From NCBI GenBank assembly GCA_946406115.1, contig OX291558.1, positions 18,406,205 to 18,470,204 on the forward strand: DNA of 64,000 nucleotides, read 5' to 3'. The position numbers were made by a program, and so were the translations under genes. The DNA is from Apoda limacodes. Its lineage: Eukaryota > Arthropoda > Insecta > Lepidoptera > Limacodidae. The first letter of the stretch is position 1. Every line of letters starts with the position of its first letter. Positions 35,719 to 47,800 of the stretch are shown here, one piece after another. Under the pieces are notes generated by a model. It saw only the letters and a list, made by a program, of their open reading frames with translations. It ran no database searches and was not told the origin of the DNA.

Positions 35719-36715
35719 GAAATGAAGACTTTATCGCAAGAAAATTTTCGCTTCATGGTTTATTACGACTCTCTTTGTAGTCTTAGTCAAAATCAAAGTT
35801 ATGATAGACTTCGATTAGCCTTTTATGATGAGTTTAACCTGCGTGAGGGACGCCCCGCAACGTCGACAACAGACGATATCACCATTAGTTTGCGACGCAT
35901 GATAGACGCTCATAGGAGTGTGCCCTACCGACATATTCGGCTAGCTTAGGCATTGGTATGTTTTAGGTGCCAAAAATTACAAGAGAATTTTAGTGTCACC
36001 AAACTATGTACTAGATGGCTATCTCATAAGTTGACCGAAGACCAAAAATTATGTCGCGTAGATTTGTGCCGCTAAATGCTAGAAAAGTACAACTGAGGTG
36101 ACTCGAATGATATATTTGACATCGTCACAGGTGACGAAATTTGGATATATTGTTACAGACCCGAAATTAAAAGACAACATGCACAGTGGGTGTTTCCTTT
36201 GCAGGATTTGCCAACAAAAGTAAAGAAAGGAAAAAAGGTGAAGGAAAAGAGTTGATTGCGTCATTCTTCGGACGGATATGTCATTTCGCGTTGTTGCTGG
36301 AAGGCAAAAGAGCAGTTATTTCATACTGGTATATTAACACTTTTTTGTTATTTGTCTTAGATATAGCAGCTGCCTCCGCCAAGCAGAAGTAGAAACTTCA
36401 CCACGACAACGCTTCAGCGCATTCTGCCGAACGGACAATCGAATATTTGACTACGGCGAGATAATGAGCCATCTACAATAGTCCCGATCTGGCACCTCGC
36501 TAGTTTTATTATTTATACAAAAAATCAAAGATAAACTTCGAGGTATTCGCTTTACTAACCCTGAAGATGCTGTGGCCGCGTTCGAATTGGCCGTGGCCAA
36601 AGAAGACTCGATCCACTGCTGCTCTTAGTGGTTCGATCGAATGCGACGTTGCTAGACAAGAATGGAGAGTGTTTCGAAAAACAGTAAAGGTACCACATAC
36701 CAAAAGCAACTTGTA
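35719..36715 (+). pseudogene. Mariner transposase relic (DD34D)
   Basis: It is broken by stops and frameshifts but recognisable throughout: an N-terminal part with FNLREGRPATSTTDD (35722-35949), TGDEIWIYCYRPEIKRQHAQ near 36128-36190 (first catalytic Asp), HHDNASAHSAERTIEYLTT near 36395-36460 (second Asp), and SPDLAP near 36483-36505 (third Asp). An AVAAFELAVAKEDSI-like tail follows. The three Asp residues are all kept. The terminal repeats were not located. It lies about 380 bp upstream of the protease A start codon, facing away from it. Confidence 0.85.
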
Positions 36716-38591
36716 ACTTGTGGAGCAGCAACCTTTGCCTCGAAGTGAAGTGAGTTACGGCTTAGTTTTATGGAATACACCAAGATTTTAGGACGCCACA
36801 CAGCTTGACCTTATTTTTAAAATGTCCTTACAATCAAACGTAAAGATGTTGATACTAAGGATCCCAATGCTCTTGAAGATAAATAAAGGTGTCACACCTC
36901 GAATTATATAACCACCGTGACTAGGTTTTCTTCGCCCTATTTCAATAGTTAAACGCACTGAAAATTTTTCTTTGTTGGGTTTAAACGGACAAGGTTTTTC
37001 GTCCCTCCTCTGTGACAGTAAATAGAGTAATCTTAATTTTACCTAGGGAAAAATATTTTATCCATCGGGATACGATACAATTTTTTCATCCCTCCATCTA
37101 TTCCTGTTACATAAATCAAACAAACTGACTTTCACTTTTATTAGTAATTCAGAATATGCAATTGTTATGTGTCGGAGATGGCATGAAACCTAGTACCACC
37201 TTTAGTGTTAAAGTTACAGTTTTTTTAAAACAACTACCGTTTACTCTCATGCATGTGACGGGCCTGTAAGACTTTGAAACAAGAGTCCGTTATCAGACCT
37301 GATCAAATTCCGTCTCTATGCCTCGGCACCATGCCAATGTATTCTGATGGAGAATTATGAAGATGGTTCAAAATTCAAGGCGATTGTTTTTACTCCTCTA
37401 GGTTGGTACTATTGTCTAGGTCTTGGAGTACAGCTGGTGAATAATCGTTCTGTGGCTTGAGTTAAGCCTTGCAGCATCAATATTTGGTACAAAATCGCAA
37501 TTAGGATCGAAGGTAATTGATTTGGTTCTGACTGTGTCTTTGCTAGACTCACTATAGGTACACACATAATGCTTCACGATACGACGCCCAGTTTGGTTTT
37601 CAGCCGGGTCTTTTGGAAAAAAGTTGCGATCGATCAAAAAATACTTAAATTAGATGTACTGCTGTTTGATACATAAAAATTTATTGTGGAAATTCTATAT
37701 ATATCCAGGGTATATAAACTAGTCCTTTATTTTATTTCCGCTTATTACTTCGAAGCCGGTAATTTACGACGCAACAAAAATATAATCTTATAAAAATATA
37801 AATTTAAGTTAAAGCTTTCGCGGCATTTTTTATTAATTTTAAGTTTTTGATAAGCAAGTCTTATTTCTCATACATTTTTGTATTGTTTTCATAAGTAAAT
37901 AAAGCTGTCAAATCTTCATTTATTGTTGAACCCATGTATAACATAAAAAAAAATTAAAAATATTAAGCTACTAATTCAAGGAAATCAAAATAAATCTATG
38001 TTTTTAATTGTATATATGTTTCTTTACATATTTGTTGTATGAATTCTAATTGAATTCTGAATTCAATAATTTTTTTTTTAATTAAATTAATCGTGGTTCA
38101 CAAATGGAGAAAATCTTGACAGTTAACAGCTAGAGAACAAACACCACAAAGAAACTAAATTATATTTAAAAAAAAGGCTAGTACTTACTTCCTTCGTAAA
38201 ATCAAAGTGTTGAATAAGAACCATGAAATAGTTCCTGTTTATATAAACACAATATTACTAAACCGTGCTATAGATTATCATGATAAACATATGAATTTCT
38301 TAAATACTTACCCTTTTTAACGAAAGAATGCGGATTTTTTTTCATTTATTGTAAGGTAATAAATTTATTAGCAAATATGTGGAATTGTAGAATGCAAGCT
38401 CACATTTTCTATACTTGGAATTTTCTTATCAGGAGACATTCCGACAAAAAACCGAGAAAATCGTGCGTTCACGTGGTAGCGCCTATCGTACGTGCAACTG
38501 TGTGTCTTTGTATGCTTCAATAGTGTAATATTTCTTTGTACACTAGTCGAAACGGGACGATTTTGCTAGAGTATGCCATAGCCTAATATCA
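36716..38591. other. Intergenic, no gene assigned
   Basis: A 73-codon minus frame (37416-37637) has varied composition but no domain I recognise. It could be an exon-sized fragment of an unknown element. The rest is AT-rich. Confidence 0.35.
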
Positions 38592-38900
38592 TCTATACTA
38601 ATATTATAAATGCGAAACTTTGAATGGATGGATGTTTGTTACTAAATCAAAAAATAACTGAACGGATATTGATTAGCACCGAGATAGATTATAGTCTGGA
38701 ATAGTACATAGGCTATTTTTTATCCTGAAAAATGCAAAATTTCTCGCGGGATTAACTTCAACTAAATTTCACCTTAACGAACTATAGCTGCAGCCATACT
38801 TAGCTATAACAAACTTCTGTATAATCAAGGAGTTGCCGTAAGAATCCCACGCTGATAGCCCAATTTGGGGCGGGCGGAACTGCTGGCCAAAACTAGTCCT
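38592..38900 (+). mobile_element. ATTATAAATGCGAAA...CTAGT repeat element
   Basis: It begins ATACTAATATTATAAATGCG and ends GGGCGGGCGGAACTGCTGGC then CAAAACTAGT. A near full-length copy of about 300 bp. Confidence 0.7.
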
Positions 38901-39102
38901 ATATAATTATATGCATCGTATAACAATTTACTGCTCTACCATTTATATATGTAACTTCCAATCAACATAACATCACTCGACTTTAAACGGACAGTCGACA
39001 TCCGTTTTCAGCTATTGCAACGAAAGTCTACAAATCAATAAAATGTATAATAGCTATATATTTTAAAACAATTGTCATTCATATTTATAAAATAATTTTT
39101 CA

Positions 39103-39207
39103 CTATAGATGCTGAATAATGAAATTATAAAAACTGGTGACTCTACCGAAAGTAGACGGCTGACCCCACTGGCACCAGGTTGCAGCTACGAAAGAACTGA
39201 TACCAAT
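39103..39207 (-). CDS. Orphan chymotrypsin-like terminal exon
   Basis: This is a copy of exon 5 of the neighbouring proteases without its own exons 1-4. Acceptor TTTCAG at 39208-39213; 34 codons plus TAG. It reads IGISSFVAATWCQWGQPSTF then GRVTSFYNFIIQHL. The frame, splice acceptor, conserved Cys and C-terminal helix are intact. The S1-pocket Gly of SFG is Val here, a change seen in elastase-like pockets. It lies 2.6 kb downstream of the gene B terminal exon on the same strand. It is either a leftover of a deleted gene or an alternative last exon for gene B. Which of the two is unproven. Confidence 0.75.
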   Translation of the reverse strand: MGISSFVAATWCQWGQPSTFGRVTSFYNFIIQHL

Positions 39208-39639
39208 CTGAAAGGTACAGTTTTAAAACCACAATCTTGGGTAGTCTTTATTGACTCCTTTAATGTACCTTCTAATCAATCCTATATCTTACGCGTAAAA
39301 AAATTAAATTAGTTGAGAAATTAGTAACAAAATAAATAAATTATTTAATATATGTACTTGAGTTTTGACTCCTTATTTATTTATTAGATAATAATAAAAG
39401 TAATAAAGAAAAGTTATGAGATATTTCGCTTTTTATCATACTAGCGTCATCAGTCAAAATACTATTTACATAATAATATAACAATAAATATAAATATAGT
39501 TGACAATGTTAGTTTATGCTGTTATAGATTAGTATACTGTATTATATAAATGGATTTATTAAAAAAAAATATGAATACCTAAAACCTGTTATGGTATTTC
39601 AGAATTCGATAAAAATATATGTTTGTGTTTGTTGTATAG

Positions 39640-40031
39640 GATTAAATATTTAAATATTTAATCCCATACAACAAACGCGATATTAATATAATTTTTAATA
39701 TTTTATTGTAATTTAATTATATATTTTTAAAGTGAATATATAACTAAATATTCTGGGAATTTTTCAAGCGTCTACCTGTTGTCGTTTTCGATATCGAGCA
39801 AAAACGAACAAAAAAATCACGTTTGTTGTATGAGAGCCCCCTTAAATATTTATTATCCTGTTTTTTAGTATTTGATGCGGCAACATAAATAAATCTTTTG
39901 TGAAAATTTCAACTGTCTAACTATCAGGGTTCATAAGATACAGCCTGGTGACAGACGGACGGACGGACGGACGGACAGCGAAGTCTTAGTAATAGGGTTC
40001 CGTTAATTACCCTTTGGGTACGGAACCCTAA
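39640..40031. mobile_element. AGGGTTCCGTA-family repeat
   Basis: Central GTTTGTTGTATGAGAGCCCC and GCGTCTACCTGTTG blocks, then a GACGGACGGACGGACGGACG run (39955-39978), and a right end of GGGTACGGAACCCTAAAA. It is inverted relative to 16900-17305. Confidence 0.65.
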
Positions 40032-40112
40032 AAACTACAGTCGCCAAATAGAAATAGTGCAAACTTACAACGACACTTATGACCAAACACCCTAGGTCAA
40101 GGTGTCAGAAAA
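40028..40112. mobile_element. TTTTCTGACC-family MITE, copy 3 (left part missing)
   Basis: CTACAGTCGCCAAATAG, then ACGACACTTATGACCAAACA and AAGGTGTCAGAAAAG. It directly abuts the AGGGTTCCGTA element. Confidence 0.55.
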
Positions 40113-40429
40113 GCACACAATAATAGTGTGTATATGCAAAGGTGTATGTAATAATAATAATAAAATACTTTGTTACACTAATTTTGTACATAGACGAACT
40201 TCTACCAGTTAACCTTTTGTAATGTAGACATAAATAAGGTGTTTGGTGTAAAAGACGGCAGTAGCTTTAATAATGATTATAGATTGAGTGTTAAAAGATA
40301 GTACATAAAAATAATATCATAAATTATAATATGTAAATAAGAAGGTGGATAAATTATATATATATTATAGATATTTATATATAATGCATATATATTTAGG
40401 CATAGGTCACTAGAAAGCACTAGTACCTG

Positions 40430-41170
40430 ACCTATGTATTTTGTATGTCGATATAGTACCGATGCAGTAAAGCTTTAAAGCTCTCTAGTGACTTTGCATT
40501 ACGAATATTTACTGGTAAATTATTCCACAAACGAACTGTTGTAACGAGTGAACGAATCCGAATAAAATGTCGTATTACGCGCAGGGGTGCGGAGGAGATT
40601 GGAACGGCAAAACCGTTTGTCGCTCTTTGGAAATGGATATTGACCCAATTTAACTGTGTACGATATTGAGATAAATTATCATACTTACGCAAGCTGAAAA
40701 TTAAACGGGTGCATAAGTTGAGAAGGCGGTCGAGTTTGTTAAGTAAGTTCTTCAGTGATGTCGGGATGGCAAAAGGGAGTAGCTGATTGCGGTAAAAAGT
40801 GTTTTATTATTTTTAGGGAATGCATCGTGGAAAAGTTTGTTTTTACTGACCTCGGTGACATGATGTGACCAAAAGGATCATTTGCATAAGGCCTAGATTT
40901 TTTACCTGCTAGCAATAATTTTGTTGTACCCCGTTGACACTTAAAGGTCGTACATTTTATTGGTCAACTTTTTTAAGGAGTGCTTTATTACCTACCATTA
41001 TGACTTGTGTTTTAGCAGGATTCAGAGAAAGGCTATATTGTTCAGTCTAGTTTATAATAGATTCAAGATCTTTATTCATCATATTTATACACTCTATAAC
41101 TTCGTCTACCCTAAAAGATCTGTAGAGCTGAAGAACATCAGCATAAAGACGGTAATGGCTAAAATTGATT
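40430..41170 (-). mobile_element. Non-LTR retrotransposon relic, 3' half of RT ORF
   Basis: The minus strand shows an RT palm fragment with YRLYADVLQLYRS near 41145-41110, where the second catalytic Asp of the usual YADD reads Val. NPAKTQVIMVGNKAL follows, and then a C-terminal part at 40432-40692 with RSLVTTVRLWNNLPVNIRNA. Stops and gaps show it is dead. Confidence 0.75.
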
Positions 41171-41598
41171 TCATAGTATGTATAAGTTTTTTAGATTTTT
41201 TTATACTTTATTACTAGTATTATTATCTAATAAATAAATGAGAAGTCAGTAACAACAGTAGGTAATTAGGTGAGAAGTAACGTAATAACTAAATAGAAAC
41301 ATTTAGAAAATAAAAATTGGATAATGCAAAATGTGTGTTTAAAACATTACCAATGGCATTGGTTGATACATGTGAAAATGAACATAAACATGGTCTATAC
41401 TATTCAAAGTTATTACTAATGTCATTATATGTAAAAATTAAGTACCTATTTTGTACCTAAAAATATTCTTATGTTAGCTTCCAAGACGTAGCCGTTAAAA
41501 GTTATGACTAAAAATAGTATGCAAATAATTTTATACAAGGGGTGCGTTCGTTTTTGAAAAAATAATACAAAATTTTGACAACAATGCTACCTTTTCCT

Positions 41599-41700
41599 TA
41601 TTTCCTATTTGCACAAAACACATTTCATAGAACCAGTGACAAGCTTTTTTTGGAACGCTTTGAAAAATTTTTGATATGTGTTTTGTGCAAAGAGGAAATA
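41599..41700. other. Long near-perfect hairpin just past protease B 3' end
   Basis: About 30-nt arms (TATTTCCTATTTGCACAAAA and onward; inverse at 41672-41700) with two or three mismatches and a ~43-nt loop. It sits about 65 bp beyond the protease B poly(A) hexamer. It could be a small MITE or a 3'-end structure. Confidence 0.65.
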
Positions 41701-41765
41701 AAAAAACTCTTCAGCTGTAGTATGTTATAGGAATACAAGACAAATAAAAATGGAACAGCATATAA

Positions 41766-41771
41766 TTTAAT
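41766..41771 (-). promoter_or_regulatory. Poly(A) signal ATTAAA, protease B
   Basis: TTTAAT on the plus strand, 10 nt past the gene B stop. Its distance matches that in gene A. Confidence 0.45.
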
Positions 41772-41780
41772 ATAAAAGAA

Positions 41781-41888
41781 TTATCGTAAATGGTTAGTAA
41801 TAAAGGGATAGAAGCTGGTAACTCTAGTAAAAGCTGCTGGGTAACCCCTTTGACATCCACCTATGGGGCCGAAAGACGTGACACCAAT
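41781..41888 (-). CDS. Protease B exon 5 (terminal)
   Basis: Acceptor TTGTTACAG; 35 codons plus TAA. It encodes IGVTSFGPIGGCQRGYPAAF then TRVTSFYPFITNHLR. Its assignment to gene B rests on phase, strand and order across a 5.7 kb intron. Confidence 0.88.
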   Translation of the reverse strand: MGVTSFGPIGGCQRGYPAAFTRVTSFYPFITNHLR

Positions 41889-44800
41889 CTGTAACAAAAA
41901 GTACACTATTCAGAAAGAAATGTTGCTAGAAAAGGTCTTGAAGGAATGCAGATATATCCCCTAATACCCTTACCCTACCCCCAATCCCAATCAGAAGCTA
42001 TTTTGATAACCCTATATTAAGAGTATTGGTATGTGACCAAAATATAACAGGGGACTCTTAAGTAGTCTATTTAAAAGGGCATTTGTGGTAAGAAAAAATG
42101 TTTTGGTTATTAAAAACTTGATACTTACTTGGTACGTACATACTTATTCCAGGTAGGGAATTTTTTTTTTTATTCTGGAGGATCTATTTATGTAGCTTGC
42201 ATACGTACCTAACTGTATGCGTTTTATTTCCTATACTATGCCTTAAAAATAGTCTTCAAAAATGGCATTTTTTTTTAACGGAAACGTAGATTGCCGCTCG
42301 GCTGATAAATCTCTTTTTTATAGCATTAAGGTGGCTAACAAGCTAACGATCTGCCGCCCGATGGTAAGCAGTCACCGCAGCCTTTCTAACAGGGGCGTCA
42401 CTAACGAAAAAAAAATAATTTTTCGTACGAATAAATATATTTATTTAATCAAAATATCTACACTTTTTGTCCTCGCCAATTTTTCTGCCCCGTACGACTC
42501 ACGCTTGACCATTCTCAAAACCACCCACTGTGTCTGGTCGTGTGGCGACTCGCGCTTGACCATTCTCAAAACCACCCCCTGTGTCTGGTGGCGTGGCGAC
42601 TCGCACTTGACCACTCTCAAAACCACCCCCTGTGTCTGGTCGTGTGGCGACTCGCGCTTGACCATTCTCAAAACCACCCCCTGTGTCTGGTGGCGTGGCG
42701 ACTCGCACTTGACCACTCTCAAAACCACCCCCTGTGTCTGGTGGTGTGGCGACTCGCGCTTGACCATTCTCAAAACCACCCCCTGTGTCTGGTGGCGTGG
42801 CGACTCGCACTTGACCACTCTCAAAACCACCCCCTGTGTCTGGGGTGTGGCGACTCACGCTTGACCAAAACTACCGCGTGACGTCACAGTGGCTACTGTG
42901 TATAACTTGTCTCTAGTTTTGTTATGTAATTACATCATTATCGTAATGGGTTATCATGTTTTTCCCCGTTCATAATTAAGTTATTCCTATTTAATTACAA
43001 TGATGTTGGTGGTGACATTCCAAAAACTAGTCCCCCGAGGGTGTATTTCAAGATTTTAGGGGTGGGTCCACTCACGCTTTACAAAAACTTAACCTGGAGA
43101 CGTGTCGGTTCACGCTTGATATGACTTGACATGTTATACCTACAGAAAATCTTCAATTCAAGTCGGTCGAAGTTTAAAGAGAAAAGCTGATAATAGTGTT
43201 AAAGATTTACAACTAGCATCGACGTCAACATGATGTGTCAAATATGTGATTTACAGGTTAACCAAAGATTCTATGCTCATCACTTACGATCAAAGCAACA
43301 CAAATAGAAATGTCTTATTCTTAATCCTAATTTACTTTATGTGTCTGTTATATCACTCGTGAAGTATTTATAGCATCAATTGAAGAATCAATACTATTTT
43401 ATTATTCATGCAGATTTTGATCAGGAAACAAAAGATTTAAAAAATTCTTTTAAATTTTTAAACTTGACTATTAGGAATTGGATAAAAATTGGTGAATTAG
43501 AAAATTATTCAGAACCTTTAAGTGATGACATTAAAAATAAAATGATAGGGTATCATCATACTTGAGGCATCAAAATAAAGTAACGTTTAATAATATTCAG
43601 TTCCCAATCAAATTATCTGATATACCCAAGGTAGAAAAACAACATGACATTAGCATTAATATGTTTGAATTAGAGTTTAACAAAGAAAAAAAAACTTTAC
43701 AAAATGTACTAATTAATTACAAATTAACTTATTATTTTTAAACAATGGTTGAAATGGTCATTATTGTATTTATCACGCTTGGTAAATAAACAAATAACAA
43801 ATCGAAATGACGCTATTCATATCTGGGCCGGTTGCCGTATCTATTTTTAATCTTAAGTTAATTTAATTAATCACCAGAAACATGACTGTGCTCAAATTGT
43901 TACGGAATAACTAGGAATTCATAAAAAAGAAAAATATTGGTTTAATAGGGAAACAAATAATGATGAAATCTATTTTGATAAATTTCAAAGAATATTAAAA
44001 TTACATTTTATAATATATGCAGACTTTGTATACTATATATACTATAAGTCTACAACAAGTTTATTAATTTTTTTGTGTAAAGTAGTATGTTTCACACTTC
44101 GAATTCTGCACGTGAAATATTTACATTTGTGATACATAGACACGACACGTGTTTCAACATTTTCCATAGTTTTACCAAAGAATGTATTATTTATAAAACT
44201 CTTTTTCAGTCACTTTTAGCTGTAGTTCTTACTTGTGTATTTAAATCTATATATATTTCAACTAAGGACTATGCTTAAACTGTAAAACTCTATGAACTCT
44301 ATGTTCAATTCAAACATATTAATGCTAATGTCATGTTGTTTTTCTACCTTAGGTATATCAGATAATTTGATTGGGAACTGAATATTATTAAACGTTACTT
44401 TATTTTGATGCCTCAAGTATGATGATACCCTATCGGAATGTGTATTTGCAGGATATAGTCCACTTAAAACATTATTGATCGTTCTTTTTTACGAATATAC
44501 AAAGATCCCCGTAAGGAATTGAACTTATTAACATGCATTTCTAAGAACTGTTTTTTTTTAAGGTCTACCATTTTCTTTTTTTTCTTAATCACTATGTGTC
44601 ATTACACATTTTATTTTTAATGTCATCACTTAAAGGTTCTGAATAATTTTCTAATTCACCAATTTTTATCCAATTCCTAATAGTCATGTTTAAAAATTTA
44701 AAAGAATTTTTTAAATCTTTTGTTTCCTGATCAAAATCTGCATGAATAATAAAATAGTATTGATTCTTCAATTGATGCTATAAATACTTCACGAGTGATA

Positions 44801-47800
44801 TAACAGACACATAAAGTAAATTAGGATTAAGAATAAGACATTTCTATTTGTGTTTCTTTGATCGTAAGTGATGAGCATAGAATCTTTGGTTAACCTGTAA
44901 ATCACATATTTGACACATCATGTTGACGTCGATGCTAGTTGTAAATCTTTAACACTATTATCAGCTTTTCTCTTTAAACTTCGACCGACTTGAATTGAAG
45001 ATTTTCTGTAGGTATAACATGTCAAGTCATATCAAGCGTGAACCGACACGTCTCCAGGTTAAGTTTTTGTAAAGCGTGAGTGGACCCACCCCTAAAATCT
45101 TGAAATACCCCCTTGGGGGACTAGTTTTTGGAATGTCACCACCAACATCATTGTAATTAAATAGGAATAACTTAATTATGAACGGGGAAAAACATGATAA
45201 CCCATTACGATAATGATGTAATTACATAACAAAACTAGAGACAAGTTATACACGGTAGTTTTGGTCAAGCGTGAGTCGCCACACCCCAGACACAGGGGGT
45301 GGTTTTGAGAGTGGTCAAGTGCGAGTCGCCACGCCACCAGACACACGGGGTGGTTTTGAGAATGGTTAAGCGTGAGTCGTACGGGGCAGAAAAATTGGCG
45401 AGAAGAATTTTTTCCGTAGAAAAAATGTTTAAAAAATGACACAATTTGTCAATAACTTAACTTGACGTCTGAAAAAGTTCTTGAGTAATATCCCACAGCA
45501 CAGCAAGTTATTTTGGCAGACTTTAAGAGGATACACTTAGCGGCGCCTCGCAGAGGGCTTCACACAAACTAATTTCTCATTTGTTTTTGACATTTACTGA
45601 TCAATCACTGTGAAATTTCTTATTCATAATCCCAAGCCTAGATACCTAGGTCTGTGGTTTTTCCAAAATCTTGTAAAACTTTCTATTAACTAGAAATCTT
45701 TTTTAAAACCATTTGTTTAAAAAACTAGAATCCTTTATAACTTTTGAACTATACAATTTATAGAAAACTGACACACTGCAGACCTAGATATTTATTACTA
45801 GAACATGTTTTCAAAATTTCGGTATGTTTGATCAACAACTGCCAAAAAAATGTGAGAAATTCGTTTTTATGTCGCACCCTGAAGCGCTCCGAATCGTATT
45901 CTCTTAACGCCGACCCTCGTGAGTGGCTCAGTTATCGGACCAAAGCTATATGCAGGGATATCTGCTCACGAATTTCATCTAACCTATGGATTATCCCAAC
46001 CGGTACTTTCTCTAACGAGAAAACCAGATATATATAATATAACCATATATAACCAGATATATAACGTCTCAATGGATGCGTGTCTAGGCTCCTCTTACAC
46101 TGTCTCTACCGAACTCAATTGCACACGACCTTAGTCATCTGGGCCAACTAATGGTCGTCGTTTGAGCTATTATAAGTCGTCAGATTGCCATGCATCGTAC
46201 CCACGGATACAGCTCTGCTTCAGCTCAGAAGATCCCGACATTTACGAAGCTGCAATGACTGAGTCAATCCCCATCTGAGGTATGAAATGTTTTATTTTTA
46301 AAACGCGAATAGTGGCCAGTGTAAAAAACGACCGTAATGTCATTTCGAGTTTCAGCAAGAAAGCAACTGCTAGAGCTAAATTTGAATTAATCGGTAAAAC
46401 AAGTGGCCGACTTGCGAGCTTTCCCTCTGGGAGTCGTGCTTTCTGATAACTTGCTAAAACTGCCGATATAAATATTTATCAGTCGTCGTTACCACCAACA
46501 AGAAAGATTGTTGGTGACTTGGGCCATAATGCTAAGGTGCTTTACCACTTACTATAACGTAGTAAGGTAAGACCATAACTCCATAACACAGTGGGATGTT
46601 CGTCGGGCATGCTGTTTTTAGACGTTCGTAGTTCGACTGGAGCTTAAACAGTGTTTTACTGAATTTTGGCCTGTACTCACGTGCTACTTGACGCTTTCCT
46701 ACCTCACTAGGCTATTTCCGTCTTAGTGAAACAGTAAAAAATGTGCACCCGGTATCCAAAAAGGGCGATAGATCAGATCCATCGAATTACTAGTTATTGA
46801 CACGGTCCAAGCTTCTAAGATACCTAGAAAAACACGTTCAGGTCAGCGACCTTCAATATGGCGTTTGCCATAGTGCGGTCGCTCGATCGGTGACCTTCTT
46901 TTATATATCACACCACCAATGGGTCCGCTTCCTCTGACTCTCAATGGTTTGTACCCATCAGCATGTAGCTTAGACCTAGCAAAGCCTTCGATAGGGTCCG
47001 GCACCAGGGTCTACCACTAAAGTTACCATCTAAGGCAAAAAATATATAATACTACGTAAGAATCTAAGGTTTGCCCGAGGGTCTCTAAAACAGGCGGCTA
47101 GATTTTTGTCCAGCGCAGCGGACGCATCCGGATAATAGTAACTGACTTATTGTAACAGATAGCGCTACAGCGCATTAATTTTAAGGGCAGAACAACGTCT
47201 GCCGGGCCAGATAGTAATATATAAATGCGAAAGTGAGTTATTTGTTTCTCCTTCCTCCACAAGTACTATATTCCGGAAAATAAAAAGTTCGCGCAGGAAT
47301 AACTGTATCCAGATTCCATGTAAACAAACTGTGGCTGTAACTTTAACTTTAAGTTACCACTCCGAAGACCGAATTGTCTTGTGTGCCTAATGTAAGTTTA
47401 ATAATTGTATACTATAAATGTAACGTAACCAAAGCTATGAAAATTAGAAAAAATATCTTCGGTAAAAATCTTAATTTGTTTACCTGATAAAGACTGTCAA
47501 CAAAATAATAAGATAACAGAATCTATAAAAAATAATAATGTTATAGTTTTTATCAAGAAATACACGTAGATTCTTACCAAGATATTCCTCCCATTACGGT
47601 TCAAGACAAGTGGACCACCAGAATCCCCATTGCAGGGACCCTTTCCTTTTTCACCACTTGTGCAGATATTATTGGCCTTTATTAATCGTGGTCCAAGTGC
47701 AGCCTGGCACTGCTTTACCGTTATCACTTTTAAGTACACCTGTCTTACTGAACTGGAAAGTGATACAAAGTTTTCCCCTGTAATAAATGATATATTCTCA

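Larger units (their letters stand above)
42472..45402. mobile_element. Foldback element with Polinton/Maverick-like polymerase relics
   Basis: A left arm (42472-43671) and a right arm (44307-45402) are near-identical inverted copies, separated by a 635-bp spacer. From the outside in, each arm has CTCGCCAATTTTTCTGCCCC, a 51-bp tandem array (seven units plus a part on the left, about two on the right), a 300-bp noncoding stretch, and broken coding sequence. The left-arm coding reads a zinc-finger-like MMCQICDLQVNQRFYAHHL, later FLNLTIRNWIKIGELENYSE, then FPIKLSDIPKVEKQHDISIN. The spacer continues with a YADF block resembling the Exo I region of protein-primed B-family DNA polymerases. The right arm keeps about 170 bp that the left arm has lost (44436-44607, with CFKWTI). 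Stops and frameshifts are frequent. It lies in protease B intron 4. Confidence 0.75.

Noticed and set aside
37416..37637. 73-codon minus-strand frame as a protein-coding exon
   Set aside because: Composition is plausible but no domain, splice context or neighbouring exon could be found; left unassigned.
42496..42880. Regular repeats that could suggest a CRISPR array
   Set aside because: The units are contiguous with no unique spacers, the genome is eukaryotic, and no cas genes are present.
42262..42881. Several long open frames on both strands (up to 200 codons) with 17-residue repeats
   Set aside because: They follow entirely from the 51-bp tandem array, whose unit is a multiple of three. 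The same unit is open in several frames on both strands, and the sequence lies inside an intron and a foldback arm.
44436..44607. Insertion in the right foldback arm
   Set aside because: It reads as plausible continuation of the polymerase-like coding sequence, so a deletion in the left arm explains the difference better than an insertion.
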